A stretch of DNA of 64,000 nt, from the NCBI GenBank assembly GCA_947069175.1, contig CAMTDV010000013.1, positions 54,690,610 through 54,754,609 of the forward strand, in the 5' to 3' direction. This stretch comes from Scalesia atractyloides. Its lineage: Eukaryota; Streptophyta; Magnoliopsida; Asterales; Asteraceae. The notes beneath the pieces are model-generated. The model worked only from the letters and a program-made list of their open reading frames with translations, did not search any database and was not told the origin of the DNA. How positions within the stretch are numbered: position 1 is the first letter of the stretch; each line of letters starts with the position of its first letter. The position numbers and the translations under genes were made by a program. Positions 21,878 through 34,608 of the stretch are shown here, one piece after another.

Positions 21878-23394
21878 AACACACTTGTTATGCTTAGTCT
21901 CTAGCTCATACATACAAACTTGTTATAAATACAAATTGATCTAGTTTTTGCAACCAAACACGATTTGAAGAATGACCTAAGTTCTTACGTTGTCCGTGGA
22001 CATTAACATATGTTTAGTTTTGCTTGGGTTTATACAAAGATCAGTAAACATTTTAAAGGGGATGAATTTAGTAACACTATTTTCAAAAGGAATTAGGGTT
22101 TGATTGGAAGATGAATCCAAATTGAAAATTAATTGTATAAGCATGCATGTAGCTTTCAATTTTATTCCTACGCGAGCTTGAAGGAAAACACAGTGGGGGC
22201 CGGATTTTGAAAATCCTTAAAAAATTCAATATTTTACATATTTCAAAAATTTTTGGTAAAACTAAACACTGCTATGAGGGAAAATCAAGAACCCCGGGCC
22301 TCCATTAACCTCCGCCAATGAGGGATCAGTAAATGAAGATGGAGATTGTCTGTTGTCACAAGGTGAAGAGGTGTGTGATGACGACAATAAGTGAATGTCT
22401 TTTGGACGGCGATGGTGGTGATCACATATGGAGGTGGCCAAACCTGGTCCTACTTTAACAAATAATCAATCGGATTTGGAGTGGATCAAGGAAAAGGGGT
22501 GGGTAGAGGTCCAAGAAGGAAGAAATGGATGATATCTATGTGTGTCTATATATATAGGATATGTATATACTAAAAATAAAAGTCTTGGGTAAAAAAAGGT
22601 AGGGAGTAGTATGAAAGTGGTAGGATGTGATATGGAGTGAAAGAGACATGACATTGTAAGAAGGAGAAAAAATGACACATGTATCGTAATTTTCTTCTTA
22701 CCAATCTTTTCTTCCGGTGTATTAAATATTTTAGAATCAAACAAATCACTATTTAGGTTCTGAATCATATTGTGCGCTTTATAGTTAAGGTTAACATAGT
22801 TCTATATTTTAAAGTGGTCCCTGGTTATTAATAGTTTCCTATTAAAAGAGCACATGCATGTGTGTGTTACAAATTTGCATGTAAAAAAACATACAATTGT
22901 TGATAACTTGTATTTGATTACTTAGAATCCAACTGATCCTGACACTAAATATGTGTTGATGAATGTACCAAAAAGAAGTTGAAGTATCAAGCTGGACTTA
23001 AAAAGATGACTTTTTTTTTATGATTTCATCTAGCACTAAGAATCAAAGTTCAATTCTTAATTTCTCTTTAAACATTTAAGAGCTAGTAATATAGTCGAAT
23101 CCACTCATGGTGATACTTCACCAAAGATATAGTTTCACTCAAGCTTAATCAAGGTTAAGATTTGTTAAATTGAAAGATCAAATAATGTTACTCTCAAGCT
23201 AAACAGTGCTTCTACCTTGCTGGAATAGCATGGGTTACTTCGTCGTAAATGATACTACATCTAAACTTTTGAGTACTAGTAGATCAACTTTTCGTAGTAT
23301 GATATGCACATGATAGAGATTCTTACCCTTAAATCCTTGGTAGGATCAGTTTTGCAATTCAAAAGAAAGTTGCGGCGTAGCTTGTTGCCCGTTT
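21878..23394. other. Non-coding DNA, nothing recognised
   Basis: No coding frame with familiar motifs. The 100-codon minus frame at 22466-22768 is a hydrophobic, low-complexity shadow. Confidence 0.6.
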
Positions 23395-25290
23395 TGTAAC
23401 ACCCCTAAAAATATCTAACATTTAACATTAATATTTACCTAGATGGTAAATACTATGTACATAAATACTATTCTAAATTTAACTTGGGTAGTTGTTTGTT
23501 GATTAATAAATAAAACGAATTGAGTGGTAAATCATTTATTGTAAAGAGGGACAAACTTGGGGGACCAAAGTTGATTAAAAGAAAACTATAATATATATAT
23601 AACAATTCATAAACACACACATAAGTGTGTATGTATGCCTGTATAGAGATGGAGAAAAATGAGACGAACTAGTGTTCATCAAAAAATCACCGAAAATCCC
23701 TAAATTCAACTAAAATTGGGAGTGATCTTGATGCACGTTTAGAGATTTTGAATGTCCTACATCACCTAATCATAAGGTATGTCAAATTTTGATGTTTGGT
23801 GATATGATGAAATTTGATGAACAGAATAAGTTCCGATTTAAGTATGAATTGTGAATGCTATAGCAAGATTTGAGATGTATATGAGTCTAGGAACAAACCC
23901 TTGACGAAAGATTTTGATTAAATGCTATAATTTAAGTGTTTAAATGACTAATGATTGTGTTAAATGGGTGTTGATAAATATGATGAACACATGAATTACG
24001 ATAGTGAAATTATAGTATTTCTTGTTAAAATGATACATTCTAGATGTTAAGTGAACTTACTAGAATATTGACTTGATAAAATGAGAATATATGGATAAAT
24101 GATGTTTAGTTGTGATTATTAGAAGTAGCATAACAATCCATGCTTACAAGGTGTTTGATGAATTGTCTAAGTGAAATGTTATACTTTAGTAATGCAATAA
24201 AACTTGATGAGAATCACATGTAATGATTCTTGACCAAAATTGGTAACAATAATTCTTATATTGGCAATTTAACAATTAGCCGGGTTGTTCACTATAGGCA
24301 ACTCGAGCGAGAATGCGGGTGATCAAGCTGGGGGCGATAAGTAACAAAAAGGGAAGCTCTAAGGTATGTGGCTTATGCTTCGTAGGATTTTATTAATGAT
24401 TCTTGTATTGATGAATGTCGAATAATGTAGTGATTCTAGAGAAATTCGATTCATTCATACATAAGTGATGGATTTCATACGAATGAACCAGATGATTAAA
24501 TAATGAACAGAGACATGTATGGTCTATTTAAACATGATGGTTTTCACACGATAACCAGACGAGTCGATAAAGCGAGTTAGGATATGTTTGGCTTGTTTAA
24601 AAGTGATGGTTTTCACATAAACAACCAAAGGGTCAAAATGAAGTCTTACGCATACTGAAATGGGAACGTGAATAAAGACTTAGATTTAAACCCAATTGAT
24701 GGGTAAAGATTATGAGTATAGCGTAAACCGAGTAACGGAAGTATGGACTAAAAGTCAAGGGACTCGGGTAATGAGTCAAAACTGAAAATGATGATTGTAT
24801 GTAAAGAATTTGGAATAATCAAGTTCAACCATTATAAGGTTGAACGAGTTATATAGGTGTGAATGCGCACCGGATAACAGATGCGCAAAACACAAGAAAA
24901 TAAAACCAGATAATGAGGTACATTCGTAAAAATGACGTTTATGCGAAAAAATGTGGTTTCGTAAGCTTGTTTGCTTAATTATGCAAACGGGTCAAATAAT
25001 GGATTATTTAAATTAGAACCAATAGCGTAAAACATAAAAATTATAAATTTGAGTCATGGGTTTATGAGCTAAGAATGTGGGTAAATGTTTTACGAACACG
25101 TAAAAACAAATTTCATACGAAACGGATGAAGATATGGAAAATATGAGGCTTTTAGTAAAAGGGCAAAACTAGAACAAACTACAGCAAAAAGGGACTTCGT
25201 AACCTACGGTGGCCAACCGTAGGCTACGGCTGGGGCATTCTGCCTAGATGTTGTTAAGGGCTGCCGTAACCTACGGTGGCCAATAGTAGG
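23395..25290 (+). mobile_element. Probable 5' part of an LTR, target of the minus-strand gypsy insertion
   Basis: It opens TGTAACACCCCTAAAAATAT like other gypsy LTRs here, has a TATA-like ATAATATATATATAAC near 23592, and lacks coding sequence. Near 25196-25290 it carries palindromic CCGTAGGCTACGG-type repeats that resume at 38519 beyond the inserted element (38519-38605), showing that the insertion split it. I could not find its own 3' end. Confidence 0.5.
25286..25290. repeat. Target-site duplication GTAGG (left) of minus-strand gypsy element
   Basis: GTAGG recurs at 38519-38523 directly beyond the other LTR. Confidence 0.8.
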
Positions 25291-27402
25291 TGTCACAACC
25301 TCAAATTCCACACGCGGGGTTTTACCCCGAGGCGCATGACAAACTAGGATCATTGACACATGACCCATATAGATTGACCTTTGTATGAATAAAACCAAGT
25401 TTTGACGCTAAATTAAATAAGGATGCGGATGCGTAACGAAGTTTGAAACATAATTTGTAGTGCCAACACAAAAGCTAAACCAACATAAGTGAACTGTAAA
25501 TAATGTAAACTTCAAAAATAGTTTAAAATGTTCATGCGGTGCTGCCTACTCGTGCTCGTGAATCCTTAGCCACCTAAGAAAACATGCAAAGAAACAAGTG
25601 TCAACATAATGGATGAGTGAGTTCACAGGTTTTAGCTTGTTATAGTTGTTTCCCAAATGGGCCACTCGTTCAAACCCGAACCAGGGTGTAATAAAAGTTT
25701 TCCCCGGATTTTGTCCCAAATCAGAAATGTATAAGTTACCCTTGATCCAATCCCTATCAAGAACCCTAAATTGATTTTCAAGTTCACGTTATATTTGTAG
25801 GTAGCTAGCCTAGGTTATGTCACCAAAGAGTCGAACCGAAGCTAACGTTGTTGCCCCTGAAGGTGTCAGGCTATCACCAACCATGACTATGTTAGGCAAA
25901 TCCAACACCCATTAGACCTTTACCGGTCTGGCTAGCGCGACTAGCTCAGGTGGGGCTTGTTGGGCCCAGTAGTACTACCATAAACTTCCTCGCAAAAGAT
26001 CCATTACTAACGGCTCGTAAGGTTGAGAGGGGACTTGGAGTGATATGCTACTTTGTGACCAAAACCGTATAACATAACTCAAATCAATTTAGAAAATATA
26101 TGCATGTCACTAAACCGTAACACGTTGTTGTAAGTTTATCAAAATAGCGCTACTATACCATAGCAAGCACATGTTTTCTCCCTAAAACCATTTAAAACTA
26201 GGGGCTGTGAACTCACCTTAATTTGCTCGGTAGAATTCAAAAGCAAGTGTTGTGTCCGGTCAATTGCTTCCTAGAACGATTACCCTTTTGATTAGTTTAA
26301 ATGTTGACGCACGTTTATTGCACACAATAACACTTAGCACATTTTCTTAATTAAGCACATATTCATGACATATCATACAGTTGCAAACACAAATCAAGCA
26401 TGCATACACCAAGAAACGAGCAAACAGGATGTTATCATGCGCAAATTCACCATTTATACACATCAGTTAGATTCCCGACATTTCAGATGTGTTTAAGGAT
26501 TTTTTACAAAATAGTTAAAGGTCACAAAAAATTACCAAAACTTTACACGACGTGTTAAAAAGTCCCTGTATGTTTGTGTAAAAATTTCAAAGTCTAATTC
26601 TTGACAGGTTTTACGTGAAAAATCATACAATGGACAGTGGTCTGAATTTTGACGATTCTGCCCACTGTCCACTAAACATTTTATTTAAAAATCTCAGAGT
26701 ATCGAAACGAGTTGATTCTAGTTGGAGATTCGTAAAGACACCTAAGACCTACCACTTATCATATTCATAAGCTAATAACAACTATTCACCCAGATATTAC
26801 GAAGAACATACAACACAATTTCTGCAGAAAATTCGCAGCTATGACCACTAAAATGAATTAAATATTTTCACTAACCAAACAAGGTCCAAAAATTATGAAA
26901 GTAGCGCGGTTCGAATCGTACTTCAGAGCGGTTCATGTTAGGCTTTTGAAAATCACATTTTCGTTAAGTTTTGACTCGTTTACAGCCCACTGAAGTCTGC
27001 TGTAAACATCCAACAGCCTTCTGCTTTCAGCTTTTAACCTTTCAACGCACGTTTTAATGGCTTCGTTAACATGTTTAGCGATCACACAACCTACACAAGT
27101 TTCTAACAGTCCTCTATCGTATTTACTATAACATCTACCTGCAATAATTAATATTCAACAAAACATGAGTTTTAATAACCCTAAACCCGTGTTAATGTAA
27201 CATCTGACGAAAAACGGGTTCTAAAACCCGCTTCGTTTTGTAATTTAAGTATATATTATAATCATCTGTCTCGAATTGATGCTAGTCGCTAATAGTTTTC
27301 GTAATATTAATAATATAAATAATAATAAAGATAATAAAAATAATGATAATAAATATAATATATAAATATACTACTTATTAAGTCCAAAAAAAAAAAATAA
27401 AG

Positions 27403-27472
27403 AGTGGACCACGGATCGAACCCCGGTCTCCACCCAAACCGAACACACAACACACACTACACCACTCACCCA
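27403..27472 (-). other. Decayed antisense tRNA-like block
   Basis: The minus strand shows GGGTGAGTGGTGTAGTG and later CGGGGTTCGATCC, in the same place as 13773-13840 of the other copy. The T-arm pairing is largely lost. Confidence 0.45.
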
Positions 27473-28045
27473 CATTTGATGTATCTCCAAACCAAATACT
27501 ATTTATATCAAAATAACTCTTGAAATTAAATTCAAAACACCCACTCTGTAACAGCCAAGCTTGAATCAAGCAATCACCAAATCCGTTTTCCTTTGCAACT
27601 AATCTGTCAAAACCGTTTCTAATCGTGCATCAGTACCCAATCAACGAGTCAGCACATTAAATTTAATTCGCAATCATCGCCCATAACCGGTTTTTAACCG
27701 GAAAACTGAAAACCAACTCAAGCCACACCCATAGCTATAAATAAAGGGTCCTGTTAGAACACGCACACCTTACACTCACTATCCCTAAACTTTCTGCAAA
27801 TTATGTTCTTCGAAAACACCTCGCCGGAAGTTGAATTTCGCTAGAATCTTGCCGGATCATCATAATCACCTCTATTTGGTATAATTACGCTTAATCCTTT
27901 TCATTCTTCTATTTTATCTCAACTGTATATATGTTTTAAAGTTTAACTGTTAACCGGGATAAACTGATTTCAGTTTATGTAATTTTGAAATGTAGAAGAC
28001 AAAGTGAGAATTTGTTAAGATCAAATTAAAATCGGAATATACCCC

Positions 28046-28130
28046 GGGTTAGACACACAATCCAGTGGATGACTGTGTGCGTTCGAGATCAAGGTCCCGG
28101 GTTCGAGACTATACATGTGCCTATTCGCTG
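28046..28130 (+). other. tRNA-like module 1 (second family-2 copy)
   Basis: It opens GGGTTAGACACACAA. A partial arm CACACA/TGTGTG (28054-28059 with 28074-28079) is followed by the B-box-like CGGGTTCGAGAC near 28098. Confidence 0.6.
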
Positions 28131-28210
28131 CCATATTCGAACCTTTTTAATTAAACTAAATTGTGAACTGTGCTAGTAAGTATATAAGATATAAAAATCT
28201 TATATCCTCC

Positions 28211-28295
28211 GGGTAGGACACACAACCCAATTGGTCGGGCTGTGTGCAACACAAAGCAGAGGTCACGAGTTCGAAATCGGTTCAGTGCACTGATT
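28211..28295 (+). other. tRNA-like module 2 (second family-2 copy)
   Basis: CACACAACCC (28219-28228) pairs with GGGCTGTGTG (28237-28246) at 9 of 10 positions around AATTGGTC. GGTCACGAGTTCGAAATC follows. TATATAAG stands 30 bases upstream (28181). Confidence 0.68.
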
Positions 28296-28382
28296 CTTAT
28301 AATAAACCAAACCTTTTTAATCAAACAAAATTATGGTTGGCTGTAGTATGTATATAAGATTAATTAAAATCCTATATTCTTC

Positions 28383-28465
28383 GGGTTAGACACACATCCC
28401 AATTGGTCGGGCTGTGTGCAACACGAAGTAGAGGTCACGAGTTCTAGTCCGGTTCCACGCGCAGT
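28383..28465 (+). other. tRNA-like module 3 (second family-2 copy)
   Basis: CACACATCCC (28391-28400) pairs with GGGCTGTGTG (28409-28418) at 9 of 10 positions. GGTCACGAGTTCTAGTCC follows. TATATAAG stands 32 bases upstream (28351). Confidence 0.68.
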
Positions 28466-28551
28466 CCTTATAATATACCAAACATTTCTAATTAATCAAA
28501 ATATGGTTTATTCAGTAAGTATATAAATGTAATTAAATCTTGATATATTCC

Positions 28552-28631
28552 GGGTTAGACACGTAGCTCAGTTGGTAGAGCTGCGTGCACGTAAACGAGA
28601 GGTCACATGTTCAAATCCCACACGCTGCGTC
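28552..28631 (+). other. tRNA-like module 4 (second family-2 copy)
   Basis: CACGTAGCTC (28560-28569) pairs with GAGCTGCGTG (28578-28587) around AGTTGGTA, identical to module 3 of the other copy. The B-box-like GGTCACATGTTCAAATCC follows, and AGTATATAAAT stands about 33 bases upstream. Confidence 0.7.
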
Positions 28632-29797
28632 TTGTCCGGCCAGTTCGATCCGAAAAGAAACATATTTTTTTAGTTAAACCTTTAATAATTTTTATAAAAA
28701 CTATAAAATTATGTAAGTAAATAAAATCATTTTAAGTAAATAAATAAATACAACAAAATTATCTAAAATATATAATAAAAAAGTGTAAATAATAAATTAA
28801 TCAAAAATACTAATTTTAACCAAAAGAAGTATATACTTATCTAATTTATTACGTGAATATTTAGGTTAGCCTTGCTCGTCGTTTGGTATCTCAAACACTT
28901 AATCGTGCGAAATCTTCATCAAATCATAAACGCACTCACTATGAGTGAATTCTTATAACTCCCCTTTTATTCACGTTTTTGGGTTGTATCATGTGTCGTT
29001 TTGTTTATCTCACTGATGCAAATCTCGTCATATTACCATTATATGATCTAACGTGCTATGTGATATTGTTGCTTATTGTTATTTGTGGTTATATTTTCAT
29101 TTCAGTCAAGCTCTCACATTAGGCTCATTTGTTCCCTGTTAATTACGGGTGGAGCGTCGCGTTGCCTAATATATTAGATCGGCTCCGTTTGATTGAGCCT
29201 TGATCTCACAGCACATCGCTTATCGTGCTCACATGTACATTGCTAGTTGATGTGTGGTTTGTGAATTATATTGCATATACGTTTCTCATATTTGGTTAAT
29301 GCACATTTTATTAAAGATAATAAACATATCATTTTTCCTAATGATTAAATGGGATTCACTCGCCAACTTATGTTGACCCAAATCTCTATTTTTACACATG
29401 ATACAGGTGAACAGGTTGAAACAAGGAACACGTAGGACATGGGCCTTAGAAGAAAATAAAACGTTACTTGAAAGCCTGGTTTAGAACATTTTGTGCTTGT
29501 ATGGATTATGGGTTGTTTGGAATATTTTATTTAAATTTGAAATAATAAATATGAAACTTTTATATTAGTAAATGTCATGAGCTTTGATGAAAACCCAATC
29601 ACGCCCCGACTACCATATCTGCTGCAGGTTTGGCCGCAAAGGTGGAAGTGATGGGTTGGGTTATTTAGTGATGGTTAGAGTTGTTTTCTTTCTTTTTTTT
29701 TTTAAACAAGTTACACCGGTCGTGTGAAAAGGACACCACGTCACTGAACGTCGTAACCAATGTAACGAATACTAACCTGATTGTTCGGGTTGTCACA

Positions 29798-29812
29798 TTA
29801 TCCCCATGTCAA
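29798..29812 (-). other. Polypurine tract of minus-strand gypsy element
   Basis: On the minus strand GACATGGGGATAA directly precedes the 3' LTR start TGTGACAACCC. A second similar tract, CTGGGGGAGAATG, lies about 105 bp upstream (29900-29918) after the pol stop. Confidence 0.7.
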
Positions 29813-29954
29813 AAGAATTTTCGTACCGAAAATTAATTGCGTAAGGTATTGGAAGGTGTCGGAATCGGAATAAGAGCAAAATTTCGCGATTACCACATTC
29901 TCCCCCAGTTAAAGGAATTTCGCCCCGGAATTTAGTTCGCACTACATGACTCCT

Positions 29955-32900
29955 GCAATTCAGTTGCAAAGAGATGGGGGTACTTGTCTCTCATCTGATC
30001 CTCTCTTTCCCAAGTGTACTCTGGTCCACGTTTAGAGTTCCAACGAACTTTGACAACTAGTATCTTGCTATGCCTCTGTACCTTGACTTCTCGGTCTACG
30101 ATCTCGATTGGTTCTTCTATGAATCATAGTTGTTCGTCCACGTGGATCTCTTCCAGTGGAACGACTAGTGCTTCATCTGCCAAACACTTCCTCAGATTTG
30201 AGACGTGAAAAACATTGTGAATTCCGCTGAATTCATCAGGGAGGTTTAGTTCATACGCTACCCGTCCAATCCTTCTCATGATTTCAAATGGACCCATGAA
30301 GCGTGGATTTAGTTTGCCTCGTTTTCCAAAGCAAATTACCCCCTTCCAAGGTGAGACCTTCAGCAAAAATCTATCGCCTACCTGAAACGCCAATGGTTTA
30401 CGACGTTGATCGGCATAACTCTTTCGACGATCACAAGCTGTCTCCAAACGGCTTCTGATTTGCATTATCCTTTAGTAGTCTCGAGTATTAACTTAGGACC
30501 AGTGAGTTGGCTATCACCAACTTTCGCCCAACACACAGGCGACATACATTTTCGTCCACATAGTGCCTCAAAAGGCGCTGCCTGTATGCTGGTGTGATAG
30601 CTATTGTTATACGAGAATTCTACCAATGAGTTTCCCAGCTATTTCCATAGTCAATAGCACACGCCAAAGCATGTCTTCGAGTGTTTGAATCAAACATTCA
30701 CTCTGGCCATCTGTTTGGGGATGATAGGCAGTGCTCATATCTAAGCGTGTGCCCAATGCTTTTTGCAATGATTACTAGAAATGTGAAGTGAATCGAGCAT
30801 CTCGATCCGATATGATTGAAGTCGGTACCCCATGCCTGGAGACCACTTCCTTGATGTATAGTCGGGTTAGTTTCTCCATTTTGTCTATTTCCTTAATCGC
30901 AAGGAAATGAGCTGATTTCGTTAGACGATCTACGATCACCCAAATGGTATCGTATCCACCTTGTGTTATGGGGAGTTTAGTTATGAAATCCATGGAGATC
31001 TGTTCCCACTTCTACATTGGGATCTCCGGTTGCTGTAGTAACCCTGAAGGCTTTTGATATTCAACTTTCACCTTCGCACACGTTAGGCATTTGTGGACAT
31101 AGGTTGCGATTTCAGCCTTCATGTTGGGCCACCATAAGTTGTTTTAAGATCGTGGTACATCTTGTCCGAACCCAGATGAATAGAGTACCTGGATTTGTGG
31201 ACTTTATCCATTATGAGTTCCCTCAAATTCCCGTAGAGGGGAACCCATATGCGATTCATGAAGTACCTGATGCCATTAGATTTCACTTCCCAATCACGCT
31301 CCATCCTGCATAACGACTCAGCCTTTAGGTTTTCCTCCTTCACAGCTTCAACCTACGCCTTACAATCCGCTCAGGTAGATCAGAATGAATGGTAAATTGT
31401 AGTGATCGAACTCGTTTGGGTTTCAGGTGTTCCTTTTGGCTAAGGGAGTCGGCTACCACATTAGCTTTGTCCGGGTGATACTTGATGGCACATTCGTAGT
31501 CGTTCAGGAGCTTGACCCAGCGACGTTGTCGCATATTCAACTCCTTCTGGTTAAAAATATGTTAAAGGCTCTTGTGGTCTGTGTAGATTGTGCACTTGGT
31601 TCCATACAAATAGTATCTCCAAATCTTCAGTGCGAAAACTACTGCTCCCAATTCCAGGTTGTGTGTCGTGTAATTCTTCTCGTGAACCTTCATCTGTTGA
31701 GATGCATACGCGATGACATTGTCACGTTGCATGAGCACACATCCCAATCCCTGAATGGAAGCATCACAATATACTACGAAGTCATCTGTCCCCTTAGGCA
31801 AGGACAGGATGGGCGCACTGCAAGGTTTTTGCTTCAGCAACTGAAATGCAGCTTCCTGTTTATCACCCCAAATATACTTGGTGCCTTTCTGAGTCAGGGT
31901 GGTAAGTGGTTGAGTAATCTTAGAAAATCCTTCGATGAAACGTCGATAGTAGCCTGCTAAACCCAAAAACTGACGAATCTCTGTCAGTGTCTTTGGTGCT
32001 TCCCAGTTCTTGATAACCTCTATCTTAGCTGGATCAACATCAATACCCCGCTTGTTCACTATATGCCCTAGGAACTGAACCTCGCAATTCTAGAAATCGC
32101 ATTTGGAGAACTTGGCATATAGCTTTTCCCGTTGCAGTAACTCCAATAGTAGCCGCAGATGCCCTTCGTGCTCCTCCTTGCTCTTTGAGTAAATTAGTAT
32201 GTCATCAATGAACACGATGTCAAGATACGGTTTACACACGCGGTTCATGAGATCCATGAATACTGCGTGTGCATTGGTGAGACCAAATGGCATGACCAAG
32301 AACTCATAATGGCCATACCGAGTGCGGAATGCGGTTTTAGAGATGTCTTCCTCTCTAACGCGAAGTTGGTGATAACCTAACCTTAGGTCAATCTTGGAAT
32401 AATAGCTTGATCCCTGAAGTTGATAAAAAAGATCATCTATACGCGGCAATGGATATCGATTCTTGATAGTAACATTGTTAAGCTCCCGATAGTCGATACA
32501 AATACGAAAGTTCCATCCTTTTTGTTGACAAAAAGTACCGGAGCTCCCCTTGGTAATGAGCTGGGACGGATAAAACCTTTATCCAATAGCTCCTGCAGTT
32601 GAGTGGATAGTTCTTGTAGTTCAGACGGCATGAGACGGTAAGGAACTCTGGCGATTGGAGCCGTGTGGTTTGCCAATTGGATTTTGAATTTAACTTGCCT
32701 ATGAGGTGGAAGACCAGGAAAATATTCTGGAAAAACATCGGGGAAGTCGCGTAGGAAAAACATCGGGGAAGTCGCGTACGATAGGAATGTCCTCGATTTT
32801 CCACTCGCCCGTTGACGGTTCTGTGATAAGAGCAAAATGGCTACCGAATTTTTCTTGCGAAGATATTTCAGCGCCTGCATAAAGGAAATGATATCCGTGA

Positions 32901-33290
32901 CGACACCACTTTGATCACCCTGGATGGATAGAGTTTCACCACTAGGAAGAGGGATGCGAATAACCTTTTCGCGATAAATTATTTTGGCCTGGTTTTTGGA
33001 TAACCAGTCCACACCAATTACTACGTCAAAACTACCCAGCGTAGTTGGCATTAGGTTTATTTAAAAAAGTGTTACCAGCGAGAGAGAGCTGAAACCCTTT
33101 GAGAATGTGGGTTACTTCTACTATTTTACCATCGGCTAACTCTATAGTGTAGTTGATTTCTAGCAACACTTGGCAATATCTAACCTTTTCCTAAATGACT
33201 CTGATATGAAACTTCTATCGGCACCGGAATCAAGTATCATTTAAAAAATAGTAATTCAAAGGAAATTTGCCAAAAACAACATTTGAGTTA
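29955..33290 (-). pseudogene. Ty3/gypsy pol (protease, RT, RNase H, integrase, chromodomain-like tail), decayed
   Basis: Domains run in order on the minus strand. Protease: LDSGADRSF near 33220 and FDVVIGVDWLS near 33025. Reverse transcriptase: FPDVFPEYFPGLPPHR and RGAPVLFVNKKDGTF, then SKIDLRLGYHQLRV, YGHYEFLVMPFGLTN and DIVFIDDILIYS (32090-32449). RNase H: VVYCDASIQGLG, NLELGAVVFALK and TDHKSL (31562-32059), then KYHPDKANVVADSLS. Integrase: the H-x-H zinc region with CLTCAK near 31085, MDFITKLPITQGGYD, SDRDARFTSHF (30775-30993), YHPQTDGQSE near 30715. GPY/F RFMGPFEI and the tail EYTWEREDQMRDKYPHLF (30124-30465 and onward to about 29955). Frameshifts and stops split it into at least seven open pieces, so it is inactive. 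Confidence 0.93.
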
Positions 33291-33399
33291 AGTCGCGCCT
33301 CACCTTTGCCTAGCGTGAATGCACGACCTTTAGCCCCGCTGCCGTTACCCGTGTTCCTAGTATTACCCTGATCTTGGTTTCCAGCACTGTTACCCTTGT

Positions 33400-34608
33400 T
33401 CAATTATGGGCAATCCTTCTTAAAATGATTCGTGCTACCACACTGAAAGCACGACTTTGTAACCCCTGATTGCTGAGGTTGGGACTGATTATTGTTTGAC
33501 CTCTGCTGAGTATTCACACGACAATCGTTCACAGATGGCCTATCCGACCGCATCTTTGGCATGAATTACATTGACCAGTGTGATGTCGAGAGCATTTATT
33601 GCAGAAGGGCTTTTTTCCCGCATAACCACCCTGACCCTGGGTGGTGTTGTTGGAATTACCACACTGCTGATTATTAAAGTTACGGTTGCTATGGTTGAAC
33701 AGTTTCTGAGAGTTCTATTGGTTTTGACCCGATGATGCTGGCTTTGAGGAATTGCTTTCCCATTTCCTTTTGTTATCAGATGTGCCCAAAGATGAACCCT
33801 TCTTTGGTAGCTTTCCCTGTTCGCGGCCTTATCTATTAACTTGTGTGCCAAATGCACAACCTTCTGAACTGTGACAGGATTACTAGACATCACCATTCCC
33901 TGGATTTCAGGGGCCAAACCATTCAAGTATAACTCCACCTGTTTGTGCATCGGCCTAGCCATGTCGGGGCAAGAGAGACCATATCATAATGCTTCCTTGT
34001 GTAGGCCTTGATTTCCGATCCCTGCATTTCGAGCACCCACAACTCCTGTTCTAACTGATGAACTCAATCCCGAGGACAGTACTCTTCTGAATAAGTTCCT
34101 TAAATGCATCCCATCCCATGGCGTTTGCTGCCTCCAGACCCTGAAGTTGACCTCTGGCGTTCCACCAGCTCAAAGCACCATCTTCCAAAGTGGAAGCCGC
34201 ATATTTAACCCGGTTCTCAGGTAGGAAGTTGCACATAGCGAAAACAGATTCTAATTTTTCCAACCAGCAGACCAAACCAATATGTCCTTCTTCCCCAGTG
34301 AACTTAGTGGGCTTAGCATCTAAGAACATCATGTAGGGTTTACTCCCATACCTCACAGATTAAAATTTGCAAGAATAACCTTAGGTAATTAAATGGGAGA
34401 AATACTGATTGCATTAGTAGTTTAGATTGCAGGAAGTTAGAAGAGATTAAAAATTACCGCCACCCTACGGATTTTGAGCTTGAACATTCACGTTGTTCAG
34501 ATTATGAGTATCAATGGCCTCGGCTACGTGCTGCTGAATGAGCGCAGTCAGCTCAGCCTGTGTCATGGTAATGTTGCCCTGACCGTCACGTCTAGATCGT
34601 CCTGCCAT
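33400..34608 (-). pseudogene. Ty3/gypsy gag, decayed
   Basis: A start at 34608 gives MAGRSRRDGQGNITMTQAEL and about 48 codons to a stop. After a gap of about 100 bp the gag core resumes (34051-34356): KPTKFTGEEG, WLEKLESVFAMC, GALSWWNARGQ. It then continues in another frame (33540-33962: LYLNGLAPEIQGMV). Two zinc-knuckle motifs follow: CxxCxxHHxxxxC near 33580 and a canonical CFQCGSTNHFKKDC at 33410-33451. The gap after the first 48 codons could be a small intron or an insertion; the sequence alone does not decide. The gag core is the typical retrotransposon capsid domain that packages element RNA into cytoplasmic particles. Confidence 0.88.

Larger units (their letters stand above)
27196..29628 (+). 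mobile_element. Second family-2 LTR copy, 3' end lost
   Basis: It opens TGTAACATCTGACGAAAAAC and follows 13588-16246 through the CCCGCTTCG block, the antisense tRNA-like block, leader, modules, GGCTC...GAGCC hairpin, ACTCGCCAACTT block and GCCCCGACTACC. It stops about 15 bp short of the expected GGGTGTGACA end, where host-LTR sequence (GGCCGCAAAGG) resumes. A TATA-like CTATAAATAAAGG lies near 27734, so the modules downstream would lie in the transcribed leader. Confidence 0.88.
25291..29797 (-). mobile_element. 3' LTR of minus-strand gypsy element, interrupted
   Basis: On the + strand it runs from TGTCACAACCTCAAATTCC to CGGGTTGTCACA, collinear with the other LTR at 36030-38518. It is interrupted at 27196-29628 by a family-2 LTR, and about 430 bp matching 37908-38338 of the partner LTR are missing at the junction. 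Many small differences from the partner LTR show that the insertion is not recent. Confidence 0.88.

Noticed and set aside
22466..22768. 100-codon minus-strand hydrophobic frame
   Set aside because: Low complexity, no motif, no gene context.
31427..31960. 177-codon plus-strand frame
   Set aside because: Antisense shadow of RNase H.
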